A DNA stretch of 64,000 nt from Pantoea trifolii (lineage in GTDB: Bacteria; Pseudomonadota; Gammaproteobacteria; Enterobacterales; Enterobacteriaceae). The stretch is from the NCBI RefSeq assembly GCF_024506435.1, contig NZ_JANIET010000001.1:2790001-2854000 (forward strand), given 5' to 3'. The number at the start of each line of letters is the position of its first letter. Within the stretch, counting starts at the first letter, position 1. The position numbers and the translations under genes were made by a program. The notes beneath the pieces are model-generated. The model did no database searches. It had not been told where the DNA came from and saw nothing but the letters and a program-made list of their open reading frames with translations. Below, in pieces: positions 1-10,868 of the stretch.

Positions 1-596
1 CGCAAAACCTGATTATTCCGCTCACCCAGCATCTGTTTACTTTGGTGGCTCGCGATGCACAGTTTCTCTGTAAACAACTGCCGCGCGGCACACGTCTGAG
101 CCTCAATCTCTCGCCGCTGCATCTCGCTTCTGAGAGTTTCCGTCATGATGTGCAGGTATGGATTAACGCCATGCCGCCTGATCATTTTAACTATGTGTTT
201 GAGATTACCGAACGCACCATGGTGGGAGAGAAAAACGCCGGTGAGATCTTCGCCTGGCTGCACGAAAACCATTTCAAAATTGCGATTGATGATTTTGGTA
301 CCGGACACAGTGCGCTGATCTATTTGGAAAAATATCCCTTCGATTACCTGAAAATCGATCGTGGATTTGTGCAAAGCATTGGTACGGAAACCGTCACCTC
401 GCCGGTTCTTGATGCGGTGCTGCTGCTGGCGAAAAAACTCAACCTGAAAACCGTGGCGGAAGGCGTTGAAACCGGCGACCAGGCGGCATGGCTGGTGAAT
501 CGCGGCGTGACGCATTTGCAGGGTTATCTGTTTAGCCGACCGCTAAGACCTGAAAAACTCGCCAGTTACTTCCAACGCCAGCGTGTGCTGAGTTAG
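1..596 (+). CDS. pdeN: EAL-domain c-di-GMP phosphodiesterase, C-terminal part (Rtn/PdeN-like)
   Basis: The reading frame is open from the window edge, so this is the 3' part of a longer gene; the stop is TAG at 594-596. The visible ~197 residues are the second half of an EAL domain, which hydrolyses cyclic di-GMP to pGpG. Visible signatures are the ITER motif (FEITER), the paired metal-binding aspartates in IDDFGTG, the lysine in LKIDRGF, the AEGVET glutamate and the closing QGYLFSRP. The EAL tripeptide itself lies upstream, outside the window. In E. coli the gene directly upstream of yejA is rtn/pdeN, a membrane-anchored CSS-motif EAL protein, so position supports that name. All active-site residues that can be seen are intact, so the enzyme is probably active. 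The N-terminal sensor domain is not visible. Confidence 0.85.
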   Translation, partial: QNLIIPLTQHLFTLVARDAQFLCKQLPRGTRLSLNLSPLHLASESFRHDVQVWINAMPPDHFNYVFEITERTMVGEKNAGEIFAWLHENHFKIAIDDFGTGHSALIYLEKYPFDYLKIDRGFVQSIGTETVTSPVLDAVLLLAKKLNLKTVAEGVETGDQAAWLVNRGVTHLQGYLFSRPLRPEKLASYFQRQRVLS

Positions 597-661
597 CATC
601 ACGCGAACCCCATGAAACTGCTACCATAAAGTGCGGAACACCACAGGAGATCGCCCCACTT

Positions 662-2470
662 ATGCTGCTGCGTCTTGTCACAGCGTTATTGTTTTGTAGC
701 GCCATTGCGCCGCTGCATGCCGCAACCATCAACGAAAGCTATGCCTTTGCTAAACTGGGCGAGCCTAAATATGCGGTCAATTTCACGCACTACGATTACG
801 CCAATCCCGCCGCGCCCAAAGGCGGCAAAATTACGCTGGCGGTGGTCGGTACCTACGACAACTTCAATCGCTTCGCCTCGCGCGGCAATCCCGGCATTGG
901 CACCGATACGCTGTATGACGGCCTGTTTACCACCTCCGATGATGAACCTGGCAGCTACTATCCGCTTATTGCTGAATCGGCGCGCTATCCCGACGACTAT
1001 CGCTGGATGGAAGTGTCGATCAATCCTCATGCACAGTTTCAGGACGGAACACCGATTACCGCGCAGGATGTGGCTTTCACCTTCCAGAAATTCATGACGG
1101 AAGGTGTGCCGCAGTTCCGCGTGGCGTTTCGTGACGTGCAAGTGAAAGCGCTAAACCGTCTCACCGTGCGTATCGACATGCCGAAACCGGACAAAGATCG
1201 GATTCTCAGCTGGCTGACGCTGCCGGTTATCCCGGAAAAATTCTGGCAAAATAAAAAGTTTAATGAGCCGATTGGGTATCCGCCGCTGGCCAGCGGGCCT
1301 TATCGCGTCACCTCCTATAAATCGGGTCAGTTTATCCAGTACAGCCGGGTGAAAGATTACTGGGCCGCCAATCTGCCGGTGAATCGCGGGCGTTTTAACT
1401 TCGATACTTTGCGTTATGACTATTATCTTGATGACAACGTGGCGTTTGAGGCCTTTAAAGCCGGCGCTTACGATTTGCGCGAAGAGAGTTCAGCGAAGAA
1501 ATGGGCGACACAATATCGCGGTCGCAACTTTGACAGTCACGCCATCGTCAAATCGACCATTCCCAACACCGTTTCCACCGACACGCAATGGCTGGCATTT
1601 AACAACGAAAAACCGCTGTTCGCCGATCGTCGCGTGCGTGAAGCCATCACGCTGGCGTTCGATTTCGAGTGGATGAACAAAGCCTTGTTCTATGGCGCTT
1701 ATAAACGCACGCGCAGCTATTTCCAGAACACTGAATATGCAGCGCTTGGCTATCCCAAAGCCGAGCAGTTGATCCTGCTGGCGCCCTACAAAGCGCAGCT
1801 GCCGCCCGAAGTGTTCAACAATGAGTATGCCCCGCCACGTTCTGACGGCAGCGGTTTCGATCGCGGCAACCTGTTGCAAGCCATGACGCTGCTGAAAGCG
1901 GCGGGCTGGGAGATTAAAAACCAGCAGCTGGTGAACGTGAAAACCGGTCAGCCGTTTCGTTTCGAACTACTGATGCGCAGCGGTACGCAAAACGACTGGG
2001 CGTTGCCGTTCCAGCACAGCTTGCAACGGCTTGGCATTCAGGTCTCGCTGCGCCAGATTGACAGCTCGCAATATCTCCGCCGTATGCGCGAAGGCGACTA
2101 CGACATGATCCCATCGCTCTATTACGCCATGCCATGGCCCTCGACCAGCCTGCAAACGATCTGGCAATCTCAATTTATTGACTCTTCCTGGAACAGGCCG
2201 CGCGTGAAAGATCCCATCGTCGACCATTTTGTGCAGCAGATCGTTGAGCATCAGGGCGATGAGAAAGCGCTGCTGCCGCTCGGCCAGGCGCTGGATCGCA
2301 TCCTGCTGTGGAATGCCTACATGATTCCGATGTGGTACAGCGCGGAAGATCGCATGGCGTATTGGGACAAGTTTTCCCATCCCGGGATTAAACCCGCGTT
2401 TGCTACCGGTCTGGAAAACTGGTGGTACGATGTGAACAAAGCCGGGCGATTGCCGGCCAATCGACGCTGA
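662..2470 (+). CDS. yejA: ABC transporter periplasmic oligopeptide-binding protein YejA
   Basis: Periplasmic solute-binding subunit (SBP family 5) of the YejABEF importer, which takes up peptides and in E. coli the nucleotide-peptide antibiotic microcin C. The 602-residue product matches the E. coli length (604). Residues 1-20 form a Sec signal peptide (hydrophobic [12 protein letters not shown], cleavage after PLHA). The mature protein shows the family pattern: a YGEPKY-like start, a TLYDGL segment, and a middle region typical of peptide-binding proteins. ATG at 662 is preceded by AGGAGA about 15 nt upstream. The gene is first in a tight operon; yejB begins 10 nt after its stop. It is one of the best conserved genes in the window. 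Confidence 0.96.
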   Translation: MLLRLVTALLFCSAIAPLHAATINESYAFAKLGEPKYAVNFTHYDYANPAAPKGGKITLAVVGTYDNFNRFASRGNPGIGTDTLYDGLFTTSDDEPGSYYPLIAESARYPDDYRWMEVSINPHAQFQDGTPITAQDVAFTFQKFMTEGVPQFRVAFRDVQVKALNRLTVRIDMPKPDKDRILSWLTLPVIPEKFWQNKKFNEPIGYPPLASGPYRVTSYKSGQFIQYSRVKDYWAANLPVNRGRFNFDTLRYDYYLDDNVAFEAFKAGAYDLREESSAKKWATQYRGRNFDSHAIVKSTIPNTVSTDTQWLAFNNEKPLFADRRVREAITLAFDFEWMNKALFYGAYKRTRSYFQNTEYAALGYPKAEQLILLAPYKAQLPPEVFNNEYAPPRSDGSGFDRGNLLQAMTLLKAAGWEIKNQQLVNVKTGQPFRFELLMRSGTQNDWALPFQHSLQRLGIQVSLRQIDSSQYLRRMREGDYDMIPSLYYAMPWPSTSLQTIWQSQFIDSSWNRPRVKDPIVDHFVQQIVEHQGDEKALLPLGQALDRILLWNAYMIPMWYSAEDRMAYWDKFSHPGIKPAFATGLENWWYDVNKAGRLPANRR

Positions 2471-2480
2471 GGAGCACGGT

Positions 2481-3572
2481 TTGGCAGCCTATTTTCTTCG
2501 CAGGTTACTGCTGATCATCCCGACACTTTGGGCGATCATCACCCTGAACTTCTTTATTGTGCAGATAGCACCCGGCGGCCCAGTGGATCAAGCGTTAGCC
2601 AACGTGCAGTTTGGTCACAGCACTGGCATTCCCGGTTCAGGCAGTGGCGACAGCGGCGCGCGCGGATCGCTGGTGCGCGACAATCCCGGCGACAGCCAGT
2701 ATCGCGGCGCACGCGGCCTTGATCCGGAAGTGATCGCGGAAATTAAGCATCGTTACGGCTTCGATAAACCGCTGCTGCAGCGTTATGGCGAAATGCTGTG
2801 GAACTACATCCGTTTTGACTTTGGCGACAGCCTGTTCCGCAGCGCATCGGTGCTGCAGCTGATCAAAGAGAGTTTGCCGGTCTCCATCAGTTTGGGATTG
2901 TGGAGCACCTTGATCATTTATCTGGTGTCGATTCCGTTAGGCATCAAAAAAGCGGTGCGCAACGGCAGCGCCTTCGATATCTGGAGCAGCACCTTTATCA
3001 TCATTGGCTATTCGATTCCGGCATTTCTGTTCGGCATCATGCTGATTGTGCTGTTCGCCGGCGGCAGCTACTTCGACTGGTTCCCGCTGCGCGGCCTGAC
3101 GTCACCACAGTTTGATGCGCTGCCGTGGTACAGCAAAATCACCGATTACCTGTGGCACATCACGCTGCCAGTGCTGGCGACGGTGATTGGCGGTTTCGCC
3201 ACGCTGACCATGCTGACCAAAAACGCCTTCCTCGATGAGATCCGCAAACAATACGTGGTCACCGCGCGCGCCAAAGGGCTGAATGAGAAGCGCGTGCTGT
3301 ACGGCCACGTGTTCCGCAATGCCATGCTGCTGGTGATCGCCGGTTTTCCTGCCACTTTTATCAGCATGTTTTTCACCAGCTCGGTGTTAATTGAGGTGAT
3401 GTTCTCGCTCAATGGTTTGGGCCTGCTCGGCTACGACGCCACCATCCAGCGCGATTATCCGGTAATGTTTGGCACGCTTTACATCTTCACCCTGATTGGC
3501 CTGCTGATGAACATTCTCAGCGATCTGACCTACACGTTGGTCGATCCGCGCATTGATTTTGAGGGACGCTGA
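2481..3572 (+). CDS. yejB: ABC transporter inner-membrane permease YejB
   Basis: One of two permease subunits of the YejABEF importer (DppB/OppB-type, binding-protein-dependent transport family). 363 residues versus 364 in E. coli. The N-terminal membrane helix (about 8-30) is followed by a glycine- and serine-rich extracytoplasmic loop (about 50-75), then five further helices. The cytoplasmic EAA loop that contacts the ATPase is visible as [10 protein letters not shown] followed by [10 protein letters not shown]. The start is TTG at 2481, preceded by a GAGGAG Shine-Dalgarno at suitable distance; the N-terminus then aligns with E. coli MGAYLIRRLL. The stop overlaps the yejE start by one base (TGATG), so the two permeases are probably translationally coupled. 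Confidence 0.95.
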   Translation: MAAYFLRRLLLIIPTLWAIITLNFFIVQIAPGGPVDQALANVQFGHSTGIPGSGSGDSGARGSLVRDNPGDSQYRGARGLDPEVIAEIKHRYGFDKPLLQRYGEMLWNYIRFDFGDSLFRSASVLQLIKESLPVSISLGLWSTLIIYLVSIPLGIKKAVRNGSAFDIWSSTFIIIGYSIPAFLFGIMLIVLFAGGSYFDWFPLRGLTSPQFDALPWYSKITDYLWHITLPVLATVIGGFATLTMLTKNAFLDEIRKQYVVTARAKGLNEKRVLYGHVFRNAMLLVIAGFPATFISMFFTSSVLIEVMFSLNGLGLLGYDATIQRDYPVMFGTLYIFTLIGLLMNILSDLTYTLVDPRIDFEGR

Positions 3573-4594
3573 TGCGCTTATCTCCTGTTAACCAACAGCG
3601 CTGGCAGCGTTTTCGCCATAATCGTCGCGGTTACTGGTCGCTGTGGATTTTCCTGATCATTTTTGTCCTGTCGTTGGGCGCTGAGTTGCTGGCCAACGAC
3701 AAACCGCTGCTGGTGCATTATCAGCAGCGCTGGTACATGCCGCTGCTGTTCAACTACAGCGAAAGTGATTACGGCGGTGATTTCTCTACGCCCGCTGATT
3801 ATCAGGATCCGTGGCTGAAGCAGCGCATCGATCAGCAAGGCTGGGCGATCTGGGCGCCAATTCGCTTTAGCGACAGCACCATCAATTTCGCTACCGATGT
3901 GCCCTTCCCTTCTCCACCTTCGGCGCAAAACTGGCTCGGCACCGATGCTAACGGCGGCGATGTGCTGGCTCGCCTGCTGTATGGCACGCGCATTTCATTA
4001 CTGTTCGGCATCATGCTGACGCTGTTCTCCAGCGTGATTGGCATCGTGGTCGGCGCGGTGCAAGGCTACTTCGGTGGCCGCATCGATTTGGTCGGCCAGC
4101 GGCTGATAGAAGTGTGGTCCGGCATGCCATCGCTGTTCCTGCTGATTCTGCTCTCCAGCGTGATTCAGCCCGGCTTCTGGTGGCTGCTGCTGGTCACGGT
4201 GGTGTTTGGCTGGATGAGCCTGGTGAGCGTGGTGCGCGCCGAATTCCTGCGTGCCCGTAACTATGATTACATCCGTGCGGCGCGCGCGCTCGGCGTCAGC
4301 GACAGCCGCATTATGCTGCGCCACATGCTGCCGAACGCCATGGTCGCCACGCTGACGTTTTTGCCGTTTATCCTGTGCGGCTCAATCACCACGTTAACCT
4401 CGCTGGATTTCCTGGGTTTTGGTTTGCCGGTGGGATCGCCATCGCTTGGCGAGCTGCTGTTACAGGGCAAAAACAATTTACAGGCGCCGTGGCTGGGATT
4501 GGCGGGCTTCTTTGCCCTCGCCCTGCTGCTGTCATTACTGATCTTTATCGGCGAAGCGGTACGCGATGCCTTTGACCCGAGCCGAGGACGCTAA
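3572..4594 (+). CDS. yejE: ABC transporter inner-membrane permease YejE
   Basis: Second permease subunit (DppC/OppC-type) of the YejABEF importer, forming the channel with YejB. 340 residues, the family length (341 in E. coli). A first membrane helix lies at about 20-40, followed by a ~90-residue periplasmic insert, then a five-helix core. The EAA-type coupling loop is seen as IRAARALGVSDSR followed by HMLPNAM. The ATG shares one base with the yejB stop codon. The yejF start follows the yejE stop without any gap, so the whole cassette is compact. No anomalies were seen. Confidence 0.95.
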   Translation: MRLSPVNQQRWQRFRHNRRGYWSLWIFLIIFVLSLGAELLANDKPLLVHYQQRWYMPLLFNYSESDYGGDFSTPADYQDPWLKQRIDQQGWAIWAPIRFSDSTINFATDVPFPSPPSAQNWLGTDANGGDVLARLLYGTRISLLFGIMLTLFSSVIGIVVGAVQGYFGGRIDLVGQRLIEVWSGMPSLFLLILLSSVIQPGFWWLLLVTVVFGWMSLVSVVRAEFLRARNYDYIRAARALGVSDSRIMLRHMLPNAMVATLTFLPFILCGSITTLTSLDFLGFGLPVGSPSLGELLLQGKNNLQAPWLGLAGFFALALLLSLLIFIGEAVRDAFDPSRGR

Positions 4595-6184
4595 ATGAGC
4601 CTGTTAACGGTGAATCATCTGGCGGTGGCCTTTCAGGATCGCCGCGTGGTGGACGACATTTCGCTGCAAATAGATGCCGGCGAAACGCTGGCGCTGGTGG
4701 GCGAATCCGGTTCCGGTAAAAGCGTGACCGCGCTGTCAATCATGCGCTTATTGCCGCAGCCGCCGGTCAACTATCCGCAAGGCGAAATCCTGTTTAACGG
4801 CCAGGATATTTTGCAGGCCAGCGAACGCGCCATGCGCGGGCTGCGTGGCAACCAAATGGCGATGATTTTTCAGGAGCCGATGGTGTCGCTCAATCCGCTG
4901 CATAACGTGGAAAAGCAGCTGTATGAGGTGCTGTCGGTGCATCGCGGGATGCGGCGCGAAGCCGCGCGGGGCGAAATGCTCAGCTGCCTGGATCGCGTCG
5001 GCATTCGTAACGCGGCATCGCGTTTGCAGGATTTTCCACACCAGCTTTCCGGCGGTGAGCGACAGCGCGTGATGATCGCCATGGCGCTGCTGACGCAGCC
5101 GAAGCTGCTGATCGCCGATGAACCGACCACCGCGCTGGATGTCACGGTGCAGGCACAGATTCTGCAATTGCTGCGCGAACTGCAGCGAGAACTTAACATG
5201 GGCATGCTGTTCATCACCCATAACCTGAATATTGTGCGTCAGCTGGCGCACAGCGTCACAGTGATGAGAAATGGCCGCAGTGTGGAACACAATCGCTGCG
5301 ATTTGCTGTTTAGCCAGCCGCAGCAGCCCTACACGCGCGAGCTGATCGCCGCCGAGCCGGATGGTCAACCGGTGCCGCTGCAGGATGCTAAACCGCTGTT
5401 GCAGGTGAAGAATCTGCAGGTTGGTTTCCCGATCCGGCGTGGATTGCTGCGTCGCACCGTGGCAGAGACGCTGGCGCTCAAGGATCTTAGCTTTACGCTA
5501 CGGCGTGGCGAAAGCCTGGGATTGGTCGGCGAATCGGGTTCGGGTAAAAGTACTACGGGCCTGGCGCTGCTGCGCTTAATCACCGCGCGCGGTGAGATCT
5601 GGTTTGAGGATCAGCCGCTGCATCAGCTATCGCCAAAGCAGTTATTGCCGCTGCGCCAGCGCATTCAGGTGGTGTTTCAGGATCCCAATTCCTCGCTCAA
5701 TCCGCGCATGACGGTGCAACAGGTGATTGCAGAAGGCTTAGCAGTGCATCGTCCGCAACTCAGTGCTGCCGAGCAGGAAGCCCGGGTGATTGCGGTGATG
5801 CAGGAAGTGGGGCTCGATGCCGACAGCCGTTTACGCTATCCGGCGGAGTTTTCCGGCGGTCAGCGTCAGCGTATCGCCATCGCCCGTGCGTTGATCCTGG
5901 AGCCGCAGCTGATTGTACTGGATGAACCCACCTCGTCACTGGACCGCTCGGTGCAGAAGCAAATTCTGACCTTACTGCGTCGTTTGCAGCAGCAGCATCA
6001 GCTCGCCTATCTGTTTATCAGTCATGATTTGCAGGTGGTACGCGCGCTCTGCCATCAGCTGGTTGTGCTGCGTCAGGGCGAAGTGGTGGAACAAGGTGAT
6101 TGCGAAGCGTTGTTTAACGCACCAGCAGCCGATTACACGCGGCAGCTACTGGCGTCAGCGCAGGGAAAAGATCTGAGTCAGTGA
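4595..6184 (+). CDS. yejF: ABC transporter ATPase YejF (tandem nucleotide-binding domains)
   Basis: Energises the YejABEF peptide/microcin C importer from the cytoplasmic side. 529 residues hold two ABC ATPase domains in one chain, replacing the separate D and F subunits of Opp/Dpp systems. Domain 1 has Walker A GESGSGKS at 36-43, signature LSGGERQR near 151 and Walker B LLIADEPT. Domain 2 has Walker A near 312-319, signature FSGGQRQR near 419 and LIVLDEPTSSLD. Both sites look catalytically complete. The start codon directly follows the yejE stop. The 3' end overlaps the convergent yejG by 7 bp, leaving no room for a separate terminator between them. Confidence 0.96.
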   Translation: MSLLTVNHLAVAFQDRRVVDDISLQIDAGETLALVGESGSGKSVTALSIMRLLPQPPVNYPQGEILFNGQDILQASERAMRGLRGNQMAMIFQEPMVSLNPLHNVEKQLYEVLSVHRGMRREAARGEMLSCLDRVGIRNAASRLQDFPHQLSGGERQRVMIAMALLTQPKLLIADEPTTALDVTVQAQILQLLRELQRELNMGMLFITHNLNIVRQLAHSVTVMRNGRSVEHNRCDLLFSQPQQPYTRELIAAEPDGQPVPLQDAKPLLQVKNLQVGFPIRRGLLRRTVAETLALKDLSFTLRRGESLGLVGESGSGKSTTGLALLRLITARGEIWFEDQPLHQLSPKQLLPLRQRIQVVFQDPNSSLNPRMTVQQVIAEGLAVHRPQLSAAEQEARVIAVMQEVGLDADSRLRYPAEFSGGQRQRIAIARALILEPQLIVLDEPTSSLDRSVQKQILTLLRRLQQQHQLAYLFISHDLQVVRALCHQLVVLRQGEVVEQGDCEALFNAPAADYTRQLLASAQGKDLSQ

Positions 6185-6504
6185 CCATCGAAGGTTTCGG
6201 CGATAGCGACACCCTGATTTTTCAGGCAGCAGTTGGTGGCGCTTTCGTCATCGCGTTGAATCAGCAGACAAGGTTGCCCTTCACACTGGGCGATTTTGCA
6301 CTCGACCTGAATCTGCGCCAACGTTTCTTTCAGCTGGTGCAGAATTTCCAGCGCCGGATGGCCATCGTGGCTCAGCAGGCGCAGCACCACTAAATCTTCG
6401 GCATGCACGCCATTCGCCGCTTCCTGACGCTCAATTTCTCCTGCATGTTCAAGCGACCAGCGATAATGTTGTGGCAAGCGATGCACAACGGAAAGTTGCA
6501 GCAT
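6178..6504 (-). CDS. yejG: YejG family protein of unknown function
   Basis: Small soluble protein without a defined role; E. coli yejG sits at the same place downstream of yejF. The start MLQLSVVHRLPQHYRW matches E. coli MTSLQLSIVHRLPQNYRW, and the end (CEGQPCLLIQRDDE, then LKNQGVAIAE) is equally close. I place the start at 6504. A longer frame could begin at 6540, but a GGGGG tract upstream of 6504 is a better ribosome site and the homology begins there. The product is 108 residues. It is convergent with yejF, with 7 bp of overlap. Several cysteines in the C-terminal half are conserved with E. coli. No function is assigned. Confidence 0.9.
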   Translation of the reverse strand: MLQLSVVHRLPQHYRWSLEHAGEIERQEAANGVHAEDLVVLRLLSHDGHPALEILHQLKETLAQIQVECKIAQCEGQPCLLIQRDDESATNCCLKNQGVAIAETFDGH

Positions 6505-6887
6505 AGATATACGGCCCCCAGAGACGTTAACTTTATTCACGACGACGGCACAACGTGGTGAATCCCAACCTGGTTAGCTCAGAAAACCCACTCAGTCTGC
6601 CTTCTCGTTTTCAGTACAAAGCATGTAGCCAATTTATAATTTGCGAGGCTTCTCACATTTATGCCTATGTTTACCGTGTTCGGCTGCGGTTAACAATCAT
6701 TTTAGACGCAATCTCGTTACTTTTTTATCTCTAAATTTTCACATAACGGAAACATTAAGCATAACGAATGAATGGGGATTAGCGAGTGAGGGGGAGAAAT
6801 TTAAGAGAGGCCAGGTCGCCATGAATGGCGACCCTACGGAAAGATTCAGGATATGTAGGGCCGCCATTCATGGTGACCTTGGGGATA
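6505..6887. other. Intergenic region between yejG and bcr
   Basis: About 380 bp. The part next to yejG holds its upstream region. The middle is AT-rich with no convincing coding potential; an open frame on the plus strand here has no homology I recognise and runs into bcr antisense. The part next to bcr carries two REP-like palindromes in opposite orientation (annotated separately), which lie downstream of bcr. Confidence 0.6.
6814..6878. repeat. Inverted pair of REP-like palindromes downstream of bcr
   Basis: Copy one (6814-6838) reads GGTCGCC, ATGAAT, GGCGACC, then the asymmetric tail CTACG: two 7-bp arms with a 6-nt loop. Copy two (6855-6878) is the same unit in reverse orientation with two changes. 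The head-to-head pair could fold into one larger hairpin, as BIME-type REP arrays do. Three further copies occur at 52790, 52870 and 57101, all outside genes. The position after the bcr stop suits a 3' mRNA-stabilising or terminating role, which is inference. Confidence 0.8.
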
Positions 6888-8081
6888 TCACGCTGGCTGT
6901 TGAGGCCGTGAAGCATAGGTGAACAGCACAATCGAGAGGGTGGCGCACAGCGCAATCGTAGCCACCATCGGCCAGGCGCTGTTAATGCTGACTAATGAGA
7001 GCAGCGCGCCAACTAAGGCACCCACACCAAAACGCAGTGTGCCCGCCAGCGAAGAAGCCGTGCCCGCCATGTGCGGGAACTCATCCAGAATCACCGCCAT
7101 CGCATTCGACGACACCGTTGAGACGCAGCCAATAAACATCGCCACGCCAAACACCAGCGACAGAAAACCTAAATCCAGCGCACTGGAGATCAACAGCCAA
7201 ACGCCCATCGCGAACTGAATCACCAATCCTAAACGGAACATTTTCACCGGACCAAAGCGGCGCACGGCACGGCTATTAATCAGCGTCATCACGAACAGGA
7301 ACACCACGTTCAAACCAAAGTAGTAGCCGAAGTTCTGCGGTGAAACGTGGTTCACTTCGATGTAAACAAACGGACCGGCATTGAGGAAGGTGAATAATCC
7401 GGCAAAGGAGAAACCGCTTGCCAGCATATAACTGAAGGCACGCTTGTGGCGCACCAGTGCCACGAAGTTACCCAGGGTGGTACGCAGATGAAAACGCTGC
7501 CGCTGTTCGGGCTTGAGCGTTTCACGGATTTGCGTCACCACCAGCATCGTGGTGATCAGCGCGGCACCCGCCAGCGTCCAGAAGATGGCGTGCCAGTTCC
7601 ACAGCAACAGCAACCAGCCACCAATAATCGGTGCCAGCAGCGGTGCGATGGTGGTCACCAGCATCACAAACGACATCATGCGCGAGAAGTCCTCTTTCGA
7701 GTAGGTATCGCGCATCAAGGCGTTAATTACGACGCTGGCAGCGGCGGCCGATAAGCCGTGCAGGAAGCGCATAAAGATCAGCTGGTCGATGGTTTGTGAC
7801 AGCGCACAAGCCGCAGCGGCGCAGGCAAAGATCAGCGTGCCCAGCACAATCACCGGTTTACGTCCGTAGCTGTCCGCCAGTGGGCCATACACTAACTGGC
7901 CAATGGCGAAACCGAGGATGTAGAGGTTGAGCGTCATCTGCACGCTGCCCGCCGAAACCGCAAACTCATGGGCGATTTGCGGCATGGCCGGCAGATACAT
8001 ATCAATCGAAAGCGGCATCAACATCGCCAGCAATCCGAGGATGACCACTAAACCAACCGGAGAATTCTTTTCCTTGCGCAC
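6888..8081 (-). CDS. bcr: Bcr/CflA family multidrug efflux MFS transporter
   Basis: Inner-membrane drug:proton antiporter; in E. coli Bcr exports bicyclomycin, sulfonamides and some dipeptides. 397 residues (396 in E. coli) with 12 predicted membrane helices. The family start [18 protein letters not shown] and the loop 2-3 motif ADSYGRKP are visible, as is the long central loop ending in [10 protein letters not shown]. The C-terminal segment [19 protein letters not shown] is almost identical to E. coli Bcr. The gene starts 12 nt after the rsuA stop on the same strand, so rsuA-bcr form an operon as in E. coli. Confidence 0.95.
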   Translation of the reverse strand: MRKEKNSPVGLVVILGLLAMLMPLSIDMYLPAMPQIAHEFAVSAGSVQMTLNLYILGFAIGQLVYGPLADSYGRKPVIVLGTLIFACAAAACALSQTIDQLIFMRFLHGLSAAAASVVINALMRDTYSKEDFSRMMSFVMLVTTIAPLLAPIIGGWLLLLWNWHAIFWTLAGAALITTMLVVTQIRETLKPEQRQRFHLRTTLGNFVALVRHKRAFSYMLASGFSFAGLFTFLNAGPFVYIEVNHVSPQNFGYYFGLNVVFLFVMTLINSRAVRRFGPVKMFRLGLVIQFAMGVWLLISSALDLGFLSLVFGVAMFIGCVSTVSSNAMAVILDEFPHMAGTASSLAGTLRFGVGALVGALLSLVSINSAWPMVATIALCATLSIVLFTYASRPQQPA

Positions 8082-8093
8082 CGCGTTCTCCCG

Positions 8094-8816
8094 CTATTTG
8101 CGTTGTTTGAGTTCTTCTGGCAGGCCGATGCTGTCGACCTCTTGCTGCGTCAATTCACGATATTCACCTTCACCGAGATCTTCATCGAGTTCGATGTCAC
8201 CAATACGTTCGCGATGCAGCGCCGAGACATGGTTACCCATCGCCGCAAACATGCGTTTGACCTGATGATAGCGCCCTTCGCTGATGGTCAAGCGTGCCGC
8301 TTTCTCATCAAGAATCTCCAGCACCGCCGGTTTGGTGAGCTCTTTTTCATTGTGCAGCTGTACACCGGCAGCGAACTTCTCAACCAGTTCTGGATCGATC
8401 GGCTCTTCCACTTCCACCAGATAGGTTTTTTCCAGGTGATGCTTCGGTGAGGTAATGCGGTGTGACCATTGGCCATCGTCGGTCAGCAGCACCAAACCAG
8501 TGGTGTCGATATCGAGACGTCCCGCCGCATGCAACTTGAACGCCGCAGGTTCTTCGATAAAGAACAGCACGGTGGGATGATCGGGATCGTCGGTTGAGCA
8601 GACGTAACCTTGCGGCTTGTTCAGCATGAAGTAGCGCGGACCTTGCTGCACCACCAGTGGATTGCCGTCGTATTCGACTTCATCGTCTGGCAATACCTTG
8701 TAAGCCGCATCGCGCACGACTTCGCCGTTAATGGTGACTTTTTTGGCGCGGATTTCGCGTCCGGCGATAGCACGGCTAACTTCCAGTTGCTGAGATATGA
8801 ATTTTTCGAGTCGCAT
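8094..8816 (-). CDS. rsuA: 16S rRNA pseudouridine(516) synthase RsuA
   Basis: Converts U516 of 16S rRNA to pseudouridine during small-subunit assembly. 240 residues (231 in E. coli). An S4 RNA-binding domain occupies about 1-60 ([23 protein letters not shown]). The catalytic domain follows, with the nucleophilic Asp at position 102 inside GRLDIDTTG and the later motif [10 protein letters not shown]. The extra residues compared with E. coli are a C-terminal extension ([13 protein letters not shown]). It is divergent from radD with about 165 bp between starts, and is followed on the same strand by bcr. Confidence 0.96.
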   Translation of the reverse strand: MRLEKFISQQLEVSRAIAGREIRAKKVTINGEVVRDAAYKVLPDDEVEYDGNPLVVQQGPRYFMLNKPQGYVCSTDDPDHPTVLFFIEEPAAFKLHAAGRLDIDTTGLVLLTDDGQWSHRITSPKHHLEKTYLVEVEEPIDPELVEKFAAGVQLHNEKELTKPAVLEILDEKAARLTISEGRYHQVKRMFAAMGNHVSALHRERIGDIELDEDLGEGEYRELTQQEVDSIGLPEELKQRK

Positions 8817-8982
8817 GAATTCGCTTTGCCTGTTACTGCGGGGGAAACTGAAACGGTGTTTTTGTCCGTTAAGAAAGTGTGGGCAGTATAGCTTGATCCT
8901 TAGACTGCTAACAGTAGTGAACCTGCGTTTAACTGGCTTTCATGCCATAATGCGCGTCCGTTCCAGAAAAAAGTTTGCCCCG

Positions 8983-10737
8983 ATGTCATTCACCCTGCGC
9001 CCATACCAACAAGAGGCGGTTGACGCCACGCTCAACCACTTTCGCCGCCATACCACGCCGGCGATGATTGTGCTGCCAACCGGTGCGGGTAAAAGCCTGG
9101 TGATTGCTGAACTGGCGCGGTTAGCGCGCGGACGCGTATTGGTGCTGGCCCACGTGAAAGAGCTGGTGGAGCAGAATCACAGTAAATATCAGGCGTATGG
9201 CCTGCAAGCCGACATCTTCGCCGCCGGTTTGCAGCGCAAGCAGAGCGAAAGCAAAGTGGTGTTTGGCAGCGTGCAGTCGGTGGCGCGCAATCTCGATCGC
9301 TTCGACAGCGCCTTTTCGCTGGTGATCGTCGATGAGTGTCATCGCATCAGCGATAACGAAGAGAGCCAGTATCAGCTGCTGTTCGCCCACCTGCGGCAGC
9401 ATAATCCGCAGTTGCGACTGTTGGGTTTGACCGCCACGCCCTTCCGTCTCGGCAAAGGCTGGATTTACCAGTTCCACTATCACGGCATGGTGCGCGGTGA
9501 TGAGAAAGCGCTGTTCCGCGACTGCATTTATGAGCTGCCGCTGCGCTATATGATCAAACACGGCTTTCTGGTGCCACCGGAGCGCTTAGATATGCCGGTG
9601 GTGCAGTACGATTTCAGCCGGCTGATCCCGCAGAATAACGGGCTGTTTAGCGAAGCCGATCTCAACCGCGAGCTGAAACAACAGCATCGCGTCACGCCGC
9701 ATATTATCCGGCAGATTGTTGAGTTTGCTGAAGATCGACGCGGCGTGATGGTGTTCGCCTCCACCGTGGAACATGCCCGTGAAATTCTCACGCTGCTGCC
9801 CGAAAACAGCGCGCTGGTCTCGGCGGAAACGGCGGTGAAAGATCGCGACCGCTTGATTGCTGAATTTAAAGCGCAGCAGCTGAAGTTCCTGGTCAACGTC
9901 GCCGTCCTGACCACTGGCTTTGACGCGCCCCACGTTGATTTGATCGCCATTTTGCGTCCCACCGAATCCGTCAGCCTCTATCAGCAGATTGTAGGTCGCG
10001 GTTTACGCCTGTCGCCCGGCAAAACCGATTGTCTGGTGCTGGATTACGCCGGAAATCCACACGATCTTTTTACCCCTGAAGTCGGCGCGCCGAAAGGTGC
10101 CAGCGACAATCAGCCGGTGCAGGTGTTCTGTCCCGCCTGCGGTTTCGCCAATACCTTTTGGGGAAAAACCACTGAAGATGGTCACATCATTGAGCATTTT
10201 GGTCGCCGCTGTCAGGGCGTGCTGGAAGATGATGAAGGCGAGCGCGAGCAGTGTGATTACCGCTTCCGCTTTAAAAGCTGCCCGGATTGCGGCGCCGAGA
10301 ATGACATCGCCGCGCGGCGCTGCAATCAATGCGACAAAATTCTGGTCGACCCGGATGACATGCTGAAAGCCGCGCTGAAACTGAAAGATGCGCGCGTGTT
10401 GCGCTGTGCTGGCATGGTGCTGGAGCAAGGACGCGATGACAAAGGTGAATGGCTGAAAGCCACCTATTTCGATGAGGATGGCACCAGCGTCAGCGAGCGT
10501 TTTCGCCTGCAAACGCCAGCGCAACGTAAAGCCTTTGAGCAGCTGTTTATGCGTCCGCATCAGCGCGCACCGGGCGTGGAACTCGGCTGGCAAACCGCAG
10601 CAGATGTCATCGCCTTACAGCCTTTATTACGCCATCCGGACTTCGTGGTGGCGCGCGCCAAAGGCCATTTCTGGCAGATCCGCGAAAAAATGTTCGATTA
10701 TCAGGGCCGTTACCGCCGCGCCAATGAGCTGCGATAA
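8983..10737 (+). CDS. radD: RadD (YejH) superfamily 2 DNA repair helicase/ATPase
   Basis: ATPase involved in recombination-dependent repair of double-strand breaks; in E. coli it interacts with SSB and RecA. I choose ATG at 8983, giving 584 residues that start [13 protein letters not shown] like E. coli RadD (586). The frame is open about 190 nt further upstream, but that extension crosses the rsuA promoter region and has no homology. Walker A PTGAGKS is at 32-38 and the DECH box near 117-120. [10 protein letters not shown] and the arginine finger region QIVGRGLRL follow. A cysteine-rich zinc-binding segment lies at about 383-450 (CPAC, CPDC, CNQC). All helicase motifs are intact. Confidence 0.95.
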   Translation: MSFTLRPYQQEAVDATLNHFRRHTTPAMIVLPTGAGKSLVIAELARLARGRVLVLAHVKELVEQNHSKYQAYGLQADIFAAGLQRKQSESKVVFGSVQSVARNLDRFDSAFSLVIVDECHRISDNEESQYQLLFAHLRQHNPQLRLLGLTATPFRLGKGWIYQFHYHGMVRGDEKALFRDCIYELPLRYMIKHGFLVPPERLDMPVVQYDFSRLIPQNNGLFSEADLNRELKQQHRVTPHIIRQIVEFAEDRRGVMVFASTVEHAREILTLLPENSALVSAETAVKDRDRLIAEFKAQQLKFLVNVAVLTTGFDAPHVDLIAILRPTESVSLYQQIVGRGLRLSPGKTDCLVLDYAGNPHDLFTPEVGAPKGASDNQPVQVFCPACGFANTFWGKTTEDGHIIEHFGRRCQGVLEDDEGEREQCDYRFRFKSCPDCGAENDIAARRCNQCDKILVDPDDMLKAALKLKDARVLRCAGMVLEQGRDDKGEWLKATYFDEDGTSVSERFRLQTPAQRKAFEQLFMRPHQRAPGVELGWQTAADVIALQPLLRHPDFVVARAKGHFWQIREKMFDYQGRYRRANELR

Positions 10738-10750
10738 GCGGCGGAATCAT

Positions 10751-10780
10751 TTGCCCCTGCGGCACCATTGAGGCTATAAT
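10751..10780 (+). promoter_or_regulatory. Probable sigma70 promoter for rplY
   Basis: A -35 element TTGCCC (10751-10756) and a perfect -10 TATAAT (10775-10780) are separated by 18 bp. This would give a leader of about 80 nt before rplY, including an inverted-repeat-rich segment around 10795-10850. It is read from consensus only. Confidence 0.6.
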
Positions 10781-10868
10781 GCCGCCCGCTTTTGCATCCG
10801 TAAAAGCAGTTTGAATAACCGTCCTGTTGCTGGGTCGCCTGTAGCAGGAACTATTGAAGAGACATCAA

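Noticed and set aside
6641..6922. 93-aa open frame in the yejG-bcr spacer
   Set aside because: It covers the REP-like palindromes and the antisense end of bcr; no family signal.
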